64,000 bases of DNA from Ovis canadensis (GCF_042477335.2 NC_091264.1:32551386-32615385); one strand, 5' to 3'. Positions 1 through 10,101 are shown, counted from the stretch's first letter. Notes: generated by a model not told the origin, from the sequence alone. Translations and numbers: made by a program.

Positions 1-31
1 AATCCTGCCAGGAGGCGCTCCTAGCTCACTT

Positions 32-454
32 GTTTCTGTCATTTGCTGTTGGTGTGCTGGGTCTTCATTGCCATGCGGGCTTTTCTCTAGTTGCGGCGAG
101 CAGGGGGTACTCTCTAGTTGCGGTGCACGGGCTTCTCATTGCAGTGGCTTCTCTTGCTGCAGAGAGCTCGGGCTTCAGGGCGCACGGGCTTCCGTAGCTG
201 TGGCTGCCGGGCTCCAGAGCTCGGGCTTCAGGGCGCACGGGCTTCCGTAGCTGTGGCTGCCGGGCTCCAGAGCTCGGGCTTCAGGGCGCACGGGCTGTCT
301 AGCTGTGGCTGCTGGGCTCTAGAGCACAGGCTCAATAGTTGTGGTGCACAGGCTTAGTTGTTCCGCGCCATGTGGGTTCTTCCTAGATCAGGGATTGAGC
401 CCGGGTCTCCTGCACTGGCAAGTGGATTCTTTACCACTGAGCCACCAGGAAGCC
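32..454 (-). mobile_element. CHR-type tRNA-Glu SINE, with internal expansion
   Basis: The tRNA-like head lies at the right end (reverse complement of the accept-caccagg type head with box-B-like GGTTCGA region degenerate), and the body has the CHR pattern of repeated 'gcaact...' and 'gagcccg...' phrases read in reverse. A perfect 14-bp target-site duplication flanks it at 18-31 and 455-468. CHR SINEs are shared by cetaceans, hippopotamus and ruminants. It is longer than usual because of a tandem repeat inside it. Confidence 0.92.
163..320. repeat. 53-bp tandem repeat, about 3 copies
   Basis: Units start at 163, 216 and 269. The first two are almost identical and the third diverges after about 30 bp. 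The unit begins AGAGCTCGGGCTTCAGGG and is part of the CHR SINE body, so the array is an internal expansion that arose in or after insertion. Confidence 0.93.
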
Positions 455-468
455 CTCCTAGCTCACTT

Positions 469-545
469 TTAAAGGGAGGAAACAGAGGCTCAGAGCAGGG
501 GTGGGTGACTTGCCCAAGGTCACTTAGCCAAAATGTGCTCAGCCA
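469..545 (-). repeat. MIR fragment
   Basis: The reverse-oriented MIR core is visible: a 'gaggaaac-gaggctcagag' phrase followed by 'cttgcccaaggtcac'. The CHR SINE to the left inserted at its edge. Confidence 0.75.
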
Positions 546-764
546 CGAATCCTAATCCTAAACCAGCCGCTTTCCCTGCCCCATCCTGGTTCTCTGGGGA
601 AGGAGGCCAGGCCCTAGGAATACCTGCTCTGGGCTGCCTCAGGGGAAGAAAACGGAGTACCAGGGCTCAGGGGCCTGGACACTGTCTCCCAAGTCTCTTC
701 CACTTCCAAGTAGAGGTGGGGACTCTGTGTTCCTCTAGAAGAGTAATATCATTAAGAGTATTAT
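546..764. other. Non-coding, nothing recognised
   Basis: GC-moderate unique DNA. Small open frames here have no recognisable domain, start context or splice framework. Confidence 0.5.
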
Positions 765-890
765 TAGATATAATTTAATGAGTGGTTATTATGTGCTGGT
801 GAGCTTTCATTAACTCATTAATCCTCAAAACAGCCCTGTGGCTGGGTCCCATGATTATCCCCATATACAGATGAGAAATTGAAGTCCCCC
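765..890 (-). repeat. MIR fragment
   Basis: Reverse MIR signature: 'ttattatgtgctgg', then 'taatcctcaaaacagccctgtg', 'attatccccat' and 'cagatgagaaattgaag' in the expected order. Confidence 0.8.
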
Positions 891-1252
891 AAAGCCAGCA
901 TGGATTCCTCTGGCACCTCTTCTGCTTCCTTGGAAAAATAAGGTGTGTGGTCAGGGCACTGTGGGACACTGAACCAGAGGCACGTCATGACTGAGGAAAG
1001 GATGAGTGGGTTGGGAAGTCCCCCCTCACGTCTGCCCCAAGTCCCCCAGGCTGCAGTGAGAGCCTCACATTCCATAGCTTCTCTGGGCCAGTCGGCAGCC
1101 ACCCCCCACCTCGTGGCCTTGGCCCGTCCTCTCCTGGGGGGTCGATTCTTCTTTGTTCCCCCGGCCCCAGGGAAGCGTCCTTACCCCAGAGGGGCTGGCT
1201 GAGGTCATGGGTCTGTGCCCCCTCCCCAGGCCAGCCCGGCCATGCTGGCAGC
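891..1252. other. Non-coding, nothing recognised
   Basis: GC-rich unique sequence. Overlapping short open frames on both strands look like chance consequences of GC content. Confidence 0.5.
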
Positions 1253-1345
1253 CCCGTCAATCAGGTGCAGCCAGCTCAGCAGCTGGCCTTTTATTTCCTA
1301 AATTAAAAGGGCTTGTGATTCCTGATTGAATTAAAGGCGGGAAGG
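1253..1345. promoter_or_regulatory. Possible conserved regulatory element
   Basis: An island of AT-rich motif-dense sequence in GC-rich surroundings: E-boxes CAGGTG (1262-1267) and CAGCTG (1280-1285), a MEF2-like TTTTATTTCC (1289-1298), a palindromic AATTAA stretch near 1300, and homeodomain-like GATTGAATTAAAG (1324-1336). This is inference from motif density only. Confidence 0.25.
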
Positions 1346-1380
1346 TCAGTTCTAAGACCAGCAGGGAGGGTTCAATCACG

Positions 1381-1707
1381 GGAGACTGGAGGCAGCCAGG
1401 GTGGGCAGGAGGGCGGGACGTGGAGCAGACGAGGTTGGGGCTGTCACTTCTCACCCAGACTAGCCCGAGGTGGAGCACGGTGGAGGACGGTTACACCCCC
1501 CAACACACACACAAGCCTTTGGAGCATGTTGGTTTGAATCAGAGAAGTTTCATTTCCCTTTTGCCTCTTGCACAGTAGGCAGCCTTCACCACTGTACTAG
1601 GAAGCCTCACTTGCTTATCTATCGGTTAAATACCCTCAGAAAACTGCCTTCCACACTACGCCTCACTTCCTATTGACAGCAAGTTCTTTTTGGCTTCTCT
1701 TCCAAAT
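1381..1707. other. Non-coding, nothing recognised
   Basis: Unique sequence with a short CA tract near 1503-1513. No gene feature seen. Confidence 0.5.
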
Positions 1708-1717
1708 TCCATGTTGG

Positions 1718-2072
1718 GGACTTCCCTGGTGGTCCAGTGGTTAAGAATCCACCTGCCAATGCAGGGGACGCGAGTTTGATCTCTGATCCAGGGATCCTGA
1801 GCTCTGCAACAAGAGAAGCCACCGCGTAGGCCTGGATGGGAGGGGAGTTTGCGGGAGAAAGGATACACGCATATGCTGAGTCCCTTCACAGTTCACCTGA
1901 AACTATCATGACATTGTTGATCAGTTATACCCCAATACAAAATAAAAAGTTTTTAAAAAAAGAAAAAAAAAAAGAGAAGCTACTGCACACAGCAACTAGA
2001 GAGTAGCCCCCACTCACCACAGCTAGAGACAGCCAGTGCAGCCATAATTAAACAAATAAAAGCAAAACAAAC
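1718..2072 (+). mobile_element. CHR-type SINE interrupted by an L1 3' end
   Basis: The head starts GGGACTTCCCTGGTGGTCC and the body ends in an A-rich tail after 'cagccataatta'. A 10-bp duplication TCCATGTTGG flanks it at 1708-1717 and 2073-2082. The body is split by an L1 fragment at about 1820-1971. Confidence 0.93.
1820..1971 (+). mobile_element. 5'-truncated L1 3' end nested in the SINE
   Basis: It carries the artiodactyl L1 3' UTR phrase 'gctgagtcccttc...gttcacctgaaactatca' and ends 'ccccaatacaaaataaaaag' plus a poly(A) tail. The 9-bp AAGAGAAGC occurs at 1811-1819 and 1972-1980, consistent with a target duplication. Confidence 0.82.
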
Positions 2073-2203
2073 TCCATGTTGGACCTTCAGGAGATGCGGA
2101 GGATGGAGCTTCTTGCTCTGGAGTCATAAAGGACATTTAGCCCGCTTTTCCTCCACATGTGACTCAGGCTCTGGGTGCCACAAACCTCTAGAGCCTTCCC
2201 AGA

Positions 2204-2408
2204 AAGTGAAGTCGCTCAGTCGTGTCCGACTCTTTGCGACCCCATGGACGGTAGCCTACCAGGCTCTGCAGTCCATGGGATTTTCCAGGCAAGAATATTG
2301 GAGTGGGCTGCCACTTCCTTCTCCAGGGGATCTTCCCAACCCAGGGATCAAACCTAGGTCTCCTGCATTGCAGACAGATGCTTTACCATCTGAGCCACTA
2401 CGGAAGCC
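2204..2408 (-). mobile_element. Bov-tA SINE
   Basis: A Bov-A monomer (TCCATGGGATTTTCCAGGC, GTCCGACTCTTTGCGACCCC) is fused to a tRNA-like head at the right. CCTTCCCAGA at 2194-2203 is repeated at 2409-2418 as the target duplication. Confidence 0.95.
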
Positions 2409-2434
2409 CCTTCCCAGAGACCTGGGCATAAGAG

Positions 2435-2570
2435 AAGATTGCAGTGAGCCTCAGGAGACCTCGGTCCTGGCTGTGTGCCCTGGGGAAAACCCCCTTTTTT
2501 TTGTCATGGGACTCAGTTTCCCCTTTTATGCAATGGGCAGCACAGCCCTTACAAGGTTGGCCCCCGGCCT
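2435..2570 (+). repeat. MIR fragment
   Basis: Forward MIR core: 'ctgtgtgccctgggg...' then 'ggactcagtttccccttttatgcaatggg'. Confidence 0.7.
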
Positions 2571-3340
2571 TCCTTTCTGAATAGCCAGGGTTAGGATGTG
2601 GCTTCTCACGTGGTCTGGCAGTGAGGCCCTCTTGTGTAACCATGGGGACCCCTGCCAAAGGACTAGTCAGGAGTGGCCAGGCCTTGATCCCTGCCCCTGC
2701 CAGGTGCATAGGGAAACCCTGGAGAAAAGGCCCCAATGTCTTCCAAGAAGAAACAGGCTTTCCCATGGTAGGTGTGAATGGGGTTAGACGTCAGGAGGAA
2801 CTGACTTCCCAAATGAGGGTGGTTTCTGAAACAGATCATACAAAAGCCCTCTCTCCTTCCTACCTCCCCACCTCAGCCCCAGTGGCATCTCCATGGGGGA
2901 AGCCTAAGATATAAGGGTCACTCTGCAGCCTGTGAGACTGAGGTCAGACATGGAAAAGAACTTCCAAATAGTGGGCTAGATAAGGAGTGTCCTACATCAT
3001 CAAAGAAGGGGTTGCCCTGGGGCCTATTAAGGAACTGGGGAGTCACAGGCCACACCAGAGGCAGTGGAGGTGAGATCTGGGCCAGGGTCCAGCGAGCAGC
3101 GTCCTCCTCGCTGGCCTTGAGCGGATCCTTCTCCTCTTCTGCAGATGGGGGAAGTGATGATGCCAGCTTACCAAACAAGGTAGGCTCAGGCTGCCAATGG
3201 CTGGGTGATGTGGCGGCTGAGAGACAGTGTTGCGGGTGGCTTTGCCCTGTGTATTTGGGTGTTGTACATCCTTCCAGAAGTAAACCATATCATATTTTTA
3301 GTGCCTTGGCATAGGTTGTGCCCTTCTCTACAGGCAGATC
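2571..3340. other. Non-coding, nothing recognised
   Basis: Unique sequence. A splice-acceptor-like tract before 3144 and a donor-like GTAGGC after 3179 were noted but not supported as an exon. Confidence 0.45.
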
Positions 3341-3344
3341 CATG

Positions 3345-3480
3345 GCCCTTTCCAGCTGCTCTTGCAAGTACTTTGAGTTCATTGAATTCACTGAATCTTC
3401 TAAGTGACTGTTGTTAGCCCCATTCAGAGAGCACACCAAGACTCAGAGAGGACTAGCAACTGGTCCAAGCTTAGCACTAG
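3345..3480 (-). repeat. MIR fragment (degraded)
   Basis: Reverse MIR order is visible: 'cattgaattcactgaatcttc', 'tagccccattcagag', 'gactcagagaggactagcaactggtcc'. Confidence 0.55.
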
Positions 3481-3531
3481 CCCTTACTTAGCGGGCTCCA
3501 GGGCAGTGCTCCCATGGTGGATATATTCCAG

Positions 3532-3892
3532 TCTCTGCACTGTCCAACATGGTAGTCACCGGTCCCATGTGGCTTTCATCTTTTACTTCTTAAAATATAT
3601 ATTTATATGATTTATTTGGCTGCACTGGGTCTTAGTTGTGGTGCATGGAGTCTTCAGTCTTCCTTCTGGCTTGCAAATTCTTAGCTGCAGCATGAGGGAT
3701 CTAGTTCCCTGACCAAGGATCAAATCTGGGCCCCCTGCATTGGCAGCACAGAGTCTTACCCACTGGACCACCAGGGAAGTTCCCCATGTGGCTTTTAAGC
3801 ATTTTCCATGTAACTCATCCAACTGGGGAACTTTGGATTCTAATTTTACTTAATTTTAGTAACAGCCACATGGGGCTAATGGCTACTGTACT
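3532..3892. mobile_element. hAT-like DNA transposon remnant split by a SINE
   Basis: The left part 'gcactgtccaacatggtagtcac' (about 3537-3559) and the right part 'agccacatggggctaatggctactgta' (about 3864-3890) are imperfect inverted ends of a widespread mammalian DNA transposon. I cannot name the family safely. The CHR SINE at 3577-3782 sits inside. Confidence 0.5.
3577..3782 (-). mobile_element. CHR-type SINE
   Basis: tRNA head at the right (ACTGGACCACCAGGGAAGT). Target duplication CCCATGTGGCTTT at 3564-3576 and 3783-3795. Confidence 0.94.
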
Positions 3893-4704
3893 TCAGACTC
3901 TGCTGAGCCATGAGCAGGGACCATCTAGATGTATCCCTGTCATGTTCCAACCACCCTCCTCCTGGCTGCTCCCAGGCCAGACTTCCAGGAAAGCTCTGCC
4001 TTTTTTCCCACATTCCTCTGTGAGGGCTCCTTTGTCCCACCCACAGCTACCTGCAGATTCCCTGCCTGCCCTGAAGGTGTCCTGGAAGGCAGGGGCTGCC
4101 CGGGGCCGTCTGTGTGAGCTCCCGGTAGGGTCTGACCCTGTGAGGTCTAAAAGCCTCACGTGACACCAGACAGAGAACACTGCTCCCCATTCCAGAGGGG
4201 ACCCAGCCCTCCTTGGTGGACGCTTAGTGACCCACGACAACTGCGGAGGCATGTGTCGACAGCCCTCCCACACCAGGGCCTCAAGCTGGAGGATTCCCTC
4301 TGGGTCACGCCCTCTCCTGGGTCTGACAGGCCTCCAGCTCTGTCCCCAGGGCCCTAACACAGCCCTGGACGCTGGAGCCACAGGAAGGGGTCAGGCACAG
4401 GCGCCAGGGTCATGGGAGCTGGAAGGTTCCATTCCCCCAGAGAACTCCCTGGGGGAGCTCTGGAGGACTGCAGGGGAAGAGATGGACTTCCCAGAGGGCC
4501 ATGACGTAGGAATGTTTTCAGCGAGGTGGGCAGGTGGGAGGAAGCATCTGCTGCAGGAAGAAGAGCGAAGTCAAGGGCACAGAGGCTTTCTGGTTTGGCT
4601 TCATGGTCACATGGGAAAGAAGGGTCAAATCTACAGAGAGCCAGGTCAGAGCACGCAGCTGGCTGATCACATCGATAGCCACGTGCGGCAGCGCGCCTTG
4701 CAGG
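3893..4704. other. Non-coding, nothing recognised
   Basis: GC-rich unique DNA. A 250-codon open frame (4227-4979) runs through it and on into the MIR below, but shows no domain, no coding-like composition and no splice structure. Confidence 0.45.
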
Positions 4705-4830
4705 CCAGCGCCTTCCGGACCCGTCACACCCATCGTCTCACTTGGTCCTCACAATTGCCTGAGGGGTGGATATGCCAGACAAACGAGGAAATGCAGGCTC
4801 CAAAGGGAAGCCACCTGCCCGGGTCCCAGA
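4705..4830 (-). repeat. MIR fragment
   Basis: Reverse MIR: 'catcgtctcacttggtcctcacaattgcctgagg', 'gaggaaatgcaggctcc' and 'cagagctggcagg'. Confidence 0.65.
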
Positions 4831-5039
4831 GCTGGCAGGTTGTGCCCCCGACCGCCTGGCCTCGCCCGACGCTGCACACGCCCGCCTCCTTCCTGAGACT
4901 CTGCCACTTCACTCTGCAAACAACAGATTTCAAGGAAGGTCTGGCCGGGTGTGTGCTGATTGCTGAGTGGGAATGGTGAGTGGGAATGGGAAAGGCTGGA
5001 GGCTGGGAGCCAGAGCAGGAATGGCTGCTTAATTGGGAA

Positions 5040-5220
5040 ATAGGAAGCCTGACCTGAGGTTCTTAGGAAACTGGATCAGGAGGGTGAGGGAAGGCCAGGT
5101 GGTGGGGGTGGGGCAGAGGAGGACTGGGTTAGAGAAGGAGTTTTGAGTTTAGAGCATGTTAAATTTGAGGGACCCTGAGAACTTCAGGGCTCTGCAGCTC
5201 AGAGAAAAAGCCCTGAGGTA
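5040..5220 (-). repeat. L2 fragment
   Basis: Contains 'gagcatgttaaatttgaggg', the reverse-complement L2 phrase normally reading 'acatgttgagtttgagg', in a purine-rich context typical of antisense L2. Confidence 0.5.
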
Positions 5221-5380
5221 GGGACTTCCCTGGCCATCTAGTGGTTAAGACTTCCCCTTCTAAATGCAGGGGGTGTGGGTTCAATCCCTGGTCAGGAAGC
5301 TAAGATCCCACATGCCTAAGGGCCAAAAACCAAAATAGAAGCAATATTGTAACAAATTCAGTAAGGACTTTAAAAAAAAA
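5221..5380 (+). mobile_element. CHR-type SINE (short-bodied)
   Basis: Head GGGACTTCCCTGGCCATC. Short body with the tail 'attgtaacaaattcagtaaggactt' plus poly(A), the tail type also seen at 11602-11999 and 29059-29258. Confidence 0.9.
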
Positions 5381-5385
5381 TGGTG

Positions 5386-5889
5386 CAGTTCAGTTCAATC
5401 GCTCAGTGTCCGACTCTTTGCGACCCCATGAATTGCAGCACACCAGGCCTCCCTGTCCATCACCAACTCCCGGAGTTCACTCAGACTCACGTCCACCGAG
5501 TCCGTGATGCCATCCAGCCATCTCATCCTCTGTCGTCCCCTTCTCCTCCTGCCCCCAATCCCTCCCAGCATCAGAGTCTTTTCCAATGAGTCAACTCTTC
5601 GCATGAGGTGGCCAAAGTACTAGAGTTTCAGCTTTAGCATCATTCCTTCCAAAGAAATCCCAGGGCTGATCTCCTTCAGAATGGACTGGTTGCATCTCCT
5701 TGCAGTCCAAGGGACTCTCAAGAGTCTTCTCCAACACCACAGTTCAGAAGCATCAATTCTTTGGTGCTCAGCCTTCTTCACAGTCCAACTCTCACATCCA
5801 TACATGACCGCAGGAAAAACCATAGCCTTGACTAGACGGACCTTAGTCAGCAGAGTAATGTCTCTGTTTTTGAATATGTTATCTAGGTT
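5386..5889 (-). mobile_element. BovB (RTE LINE) 3' end, antisense arm
   Basis: Reverse complement of the BovB ORF2 C-terminal segment and 3' terminus, ending at the CAGTTCAGTT tract. The minus-strand frame reads the family motifs [23 protein letters not shown] and [11 protein letters not shown], broken by a frameshift near 5615. It pairs with the copy at 5952-6632. Confidence 0.93.
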
Positions 5890-5951
5890 AACATTAAAAA
5901 AAAAAATCTTAAAAAGAAAAACACTCGAGGTAGAAGAAAGGATTTGGAGGT

Positions 5952-6632
5952 CAGTGAAGATCATGGCATCCGGTCCCATCACTTCATGGGAAATAGATGG
6001 GGAAACAGTGGAAACAGTGTCAGACTTTATTTTGGGGGGCTCCAAAATCACTGCAGATGGTGACTGCAGCCATGAAATTAAAAGACGCTTACTCCTTGGA
6101 AGAAAAGTTATGACCAACCTAGACAGCATATTCAAAAGCAGAGACATTACTTTGCCAACTAAGGTCCATCTAGTCAAGGCTATGGTTTTCCCAGTGGTCA
6201 TGGATGGATGTGAGAGTTGGACTGTGAAGAAGGCTGAGCACCGAAGAATTGATGCTTCTGAACTGTGGTGTTGGAGAAGACTCTTGAGAGTCCCTTGGAC
6301 TGCAAGGAGATCCAACCAGTCCATTGTGAAGGAGATCAACCCTGGGATTTCTTTGGAAGGAATGATGCTAAAGCTGAAGCTCCAGTACTTTGGCTACCTC
6401 ATGCGAAGAGTTGACTCATTGGAAAAGACTCTGATGCTGGGAGGGATTGGGGGCAGGAGGAGAAGGAAACAACAGAGGATGAGATGGCTGGATGGCATCA
6501 CGGACTCGATGGACATGAGTCTGAGTGAACTCTGGGAGTTGGTGATGGACAGGGAGGCCTGGCATGCTGCGATTCATGGGGTCGCAAAGAGTGGGACACG
6601 ACTGAGCGACTGAACTGAACTGAACTGAACTG
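5952..6632 (+). mobile_element. BovB (RTE LINE) 3' end, sense arm
   Basis: The frame reads the last ~215 residues of BovB ORF2 without a stop ([58 protein letters not shown], ending at TRLSD). The AP-endonuclease and reverse-transcriptase catalytic domains are absent, so it cannot move on its own. It ends in tandem TGAAC repeats typical of BovB. The uninterrupted frame begins at 5681 in the antisense arm: residues 1-70 are antisense BovB, about 71-93 spacer, and 94-310 real BovB. Confidence 0.94.
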
Positions 6633-7420
6633 TGGACAGTTGAGGCCTCAGGTGGACTGATGAGGAAGGGAGACCCCAGTCTCACCCTAAGGCCTTCTGG
6701 TCTCTCCGGGACCAGAAGTGGTAGGCCTTCAAGGACATGGAGGAGGAGACCCCGGGGAATATAGGAGATCAGAGGCTCGGCTCAGGAAGATGGGAACGCA
6801 GAGGCCCCAGCTGATTTGGTGCCCAGGAGGTCCTGGCGGGGCCTGCAAAGCAAGGACCAGGGGTGAGCAGGGGCAGAAGACAGGCTGTGTGGTGGGAAGT
6901 GGGGGTGGGGGGCATTCTCAGGGAAGAAGAGGAAGATGGGGCAGTGTTTGGAGGGGCAGTGTGGTGCACCTCTGGGCGGCTCCAGGCACGCCCCATTGTC
7001 CGCCTGCCTGGCTCCATCTCGTGAGAGCGGCTCCTCTGAGCTCCTCCCCAACACCCTCCCCAGAGTACTTTAAAAAGTGCTGAGCCCACTGCAGGCCCTG
7101 GGAAGGGTTTGCTGATTCACAGAGGTGGAGGGCATAGCAGCCAGAAGATGGAAGAGCCCTCACCCTGCCCTGGGGAGGGCGGGCATCCTGAGGCCTGGGC
7201 ACACGGTAGCCTGGAGGATGCAGGCGGGGCAGCAGCACCCCCGCCATCCTGCACACACACTCTGTGCCCAGGTGGAGGTCGGCAAGGGCCGGCCCCAAGA
7301 GCCAGGAAAAGAGAGACAGACCCATGGATGGACGGATAGCCCCTGAGGCAGAGGAGAAGAGAGTGCCATATGAGCAGTCCTAGCACAACGGTTCTCCAGG
7401 ACAGGGCACAATTCCCGCCA
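6633..7420. other. Non-coding, nothing recognised
   Basis: GC-rich unique DNA with several overlapping short open frames and no domain. A purine-rich patch lies at about 6895-6950. Confidence 0.5.
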
Positions 7421-7424
7421 GCGG

Positions 7425-7720
7425 GGAATCAAGGAGGGCTCCGTGGAGGAAGTGGCGCAAGTGCTGGGCCCTGTAGAGGTAGAGGGAAAGTGCACAGGCA
7501 GGAGGTGGAGAGGCCTTGCCAGCATCTGGCCGGGGGCCTGGTTGGTTAGCTCCTGTGGGGGCTGGCTGTGAGGGATGAGTGACATGAGACCAAAAGGAAG
7601 CTGGGTTCCAGTAGAGAGAGCTTTGAATGTCCCACTGAAGACTCTGAACTTTATCCTGCGGGCAGAAGCGAGCACTTGCAGGACTGACAGCAGGAGGGAC
7701 CCCTGTGGTAGGGGGTGTTG
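7425..7720 (-). repeat. L2 fragment (degraded)
   Basis: The antisense L2 sequence of phrases can be followed: 'caaggagggctccgtggaggaagtgg', then 'ctctgaactttatcctgcgggcag'. Confidence 0.5.
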
Positions 7721-7784
7721 TGGGAGGGCAGCAGGGTCCTCAGTAGGAGAGCAGAGGAAGGGAACTCTCCCACAGCCAGGCTGG

Positions 7785-7820
7785 TAAAAATAGCTAGGAA
7801 TTCCGCCAGGATAAAAATAG
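7785..7820. promoter_or_regulatory. Pair of MEF2-like sites
   Basis: TAAAAATAG occurs at 7785-7793 and again within ATAAAAATAG at 7811-7820, in otherwise GC-rich DNA. Motif match only. Confidence 0.2.
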
Positions 7821-8190
7821 ACGTGGGCGGGGGTGTTCACCTGTACCGACAGGTAGGAAAAGTATGTCATGGCTGAGGGCCACCTGACAGGTCATGAGAG
7901 GGAGCCGGATCCCCATAGAGTGGCTGCTTCCTCCTCCACCCTTGGAGACCCAGACCCTCTGGGCAGCTCTGAGCAAGGTCTGACCACGAGGTGCGGTCTG
8001 GAGTTGGCTCTCCTGGGCCTGCAGGCCACCCTCTCTCTCCCGCTCCGGTTCAGGGCAGGCCTGGCTTTGGACATCTTCTGAGAGTCCTCTGGACATCTGC
8101 CTTACTTTCATCTTGTTTCTGAAAAGAGTCTCTTCCCCGAGGGCAAAGCATCTCTCTCCTAGATGTCTGCACTGGGTTTTTTTTTTCTTG
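7821..8190. other. Non-coding, nothing recognised
   Basis: Unique sequence with a poly(T) run near 8177-8186. No gene feature seen. Confidence 0.5.
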
Positions 8191-8206
8191 CTGCTGTTAT
8201 TTTTAG

Positions 8207-8413
8207 CTGTGCTCAGTTGCTCAAATATGTCCAACTCTTCGGGACCCCATGTGCTGTGGCCCGCCAGGATCCTCTGTCTGTGGGATTTCGCAGGCAAGAA
8301 TACTGGAGTGGATTGCCATTTCCTTCTCCAGGGGATCTTCCCGACCCAGGGATTGAACCTGAGTCTCCTGCGTTGGCAGGCAGGTTCTTTACCACTGAGC
8401 CATCAGAGAAGCC
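8207..8413 (-). mobile_element. Bov-tA SINE
   Basis: Bov-A unit at the left, tRNA-like head at the right. Target duplication TATTTTTAG at 8198-8206 and 8414-8422. Confidence 0.94.
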
Positions 8414-9070
8414 TATTTTTAGTTACTATTCAGTAAACTGTACTTTGTCTTCCTTCTAGTATACAGTTCTATGAATTTTAACCTATGTCTAGATTCGTGC
8501 AACCACCACCACAATTCAGGATATAGAACTGTTCCTCATCCACTAAAAATCCCTCATGCTATCCCTTTATAATAAGTTACACCCTCACCACACCCATAAC
8601 CCTGGCAACCACTAATCTGTTTTCCATCACTATAATTTTGTCTCTTTGAGACTGTCAACTAAATGGAATTGTTCAGCACGTAACCTTTAGACTAGTTTCT
8701 CTCACGGAGCACAAATGTCTGAGATCCATCCAAGTTGTTGCATGTCTCGATATTGTGCCTTTTAATTGTTGAGTAGTATTCCATTGTCTGGATGTACCAT
8801 ACTTTATTTAACCATTCACTCACTGAAGGACATTTAAATCGTTTCCAGCTTTCGACTATTATAAATAGAACTGCTGTGAACATTCACGTACAAACTTTCA
8901 TGTGGAGAAAAGTTTTCATTTCTCTGGGATTGCTGGGTCATTTGGGAAGCATGTGTTTAACTTTACAAGAAACCAACATACCTTTTTTCCAAGTGCATGT
9001 ACCAATGTACATTGAGGGTCCCACTTCCTCTGCATTCTTATCAGCATTTGGTTCTGTCAAATAGTTTTTT

Positions 9071-9304
9071 TTTTTTAATTCTTTCATTACATATAATTGT
9101 ATGTTTTGGGGTTTTGTGTGGGTTTTTTTTTTCCTTTTTTGGCTGCACTGAGTCTTCATTGTGTTGCAAGGGTTCTCTAGTGCAGAATGACTTTAGTTTC
9201 CCTGCAGCACATGGGATCTTAGTTCCCCAACCAGGGATCAAACCTGTGTCCCCTGCATTGGAAAGCAAATTCCTAACCACTGGACCACCAAGGAAGTCCC
9301 GAGA
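9071..9304 (-). mobile_element. CHR-type SINE inside the L1
   Basis: tRNA head at the right (ACTGGACCACCAAGGAAGTC) and T-rich tail complement at the left, with two poly(T) tracts. The boundary is read from where L1 resumes after about 9305; the duplication is obscured by T runs. Confidence 0.85.
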
Positions 9305-10101
9305 GTTTTTATTAGAGCTATCCTTATAGGTGTGTTTTTTCTGGAGTTTGTGTGGTGTATCTCATCAAGATTTCCACTCGCATTTCCCTCATGGCTAATG
9401 ATGTTGAATATCTGCTCATGCATTCGGCTCTCATCGTCACATCCTTATGGTGAAGTGTCTGCAGAAGTCCTTTGTCCAGTCTTTAATTGGGTGGCTTGTT
9501 TTCTTGCTGTTGAGCTTTGAGAGTTCTTTACAGAATCTGGATAGAAGTCCTTTTCTGGCAGTGCGGTTTGCAGATATTTTTTCCCACTCTGAAGTTAGTC
9601 TCTTCATTCTTTTGGCAGTGTCTTTGGCATAGCAAAAGTTTTTCATTTTAATGAAGTTTGATTTATCAGTTTTTCCTTTCATGAATCATGTGTTGGTATC
9701 ATTTTTAAAGCCCTTCACATCACCCTGAGTCATGAAGATTTTCACTTATGTGATCTTCTGAAAGTTTTACAGTTTTATGTTTTACATTTAGATCTCTGAT
9801 CCATTTTGATTTGCTCTTTGTATTTAGGTCAGCGCTAATATTTTTGCTCAGGGTGACCAGTTGCTCTAATGCCATCTGTTGAAAAGACTACGTTTCCTCC
9901 ACCAACATGTCTATACCACTGTACCTGCTGATCACACTTATGTGTATCAGTTTCTGGACATTCTATTCTATTTCATTGATCTATTCCATCACTTTGCCTT
10001 GATTACTGTCTTGATGACTGTAGTTTTATGCTAAGTCTTAAAATTGGATGGATTCCTCCTACTTTATTCTTTTGTTTTCAAAATTGTTTTTTGTTATTCT
10101 A

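Noticed and set aside
35-460. tRNA gene candidates at SINE heads across the window
   Set aside because: All tRNA-like heads are joined to CHR or Bov-A bodies, lack intact tRNA folding and occur with retrotransposon tails and duplications.
3144-3179. Possible micro-exon with a pyrimidine-rich acceptor and a GTAGGC donor
   Set aside because: 36 bp, no partner exon found, and the sequence may be a decayed MIR core. Signals of this quality are common by chance.
4227-4979. 250-codon open reading frame
   Set aside because: It runs through a MIR fragment and shows no recognisable protein family.
5386-6632. Active BovB LINE
   Set aside because: Only the last ~215 codons of ORF2 remain; endonuclease and reverse transcriptase domains are absent.
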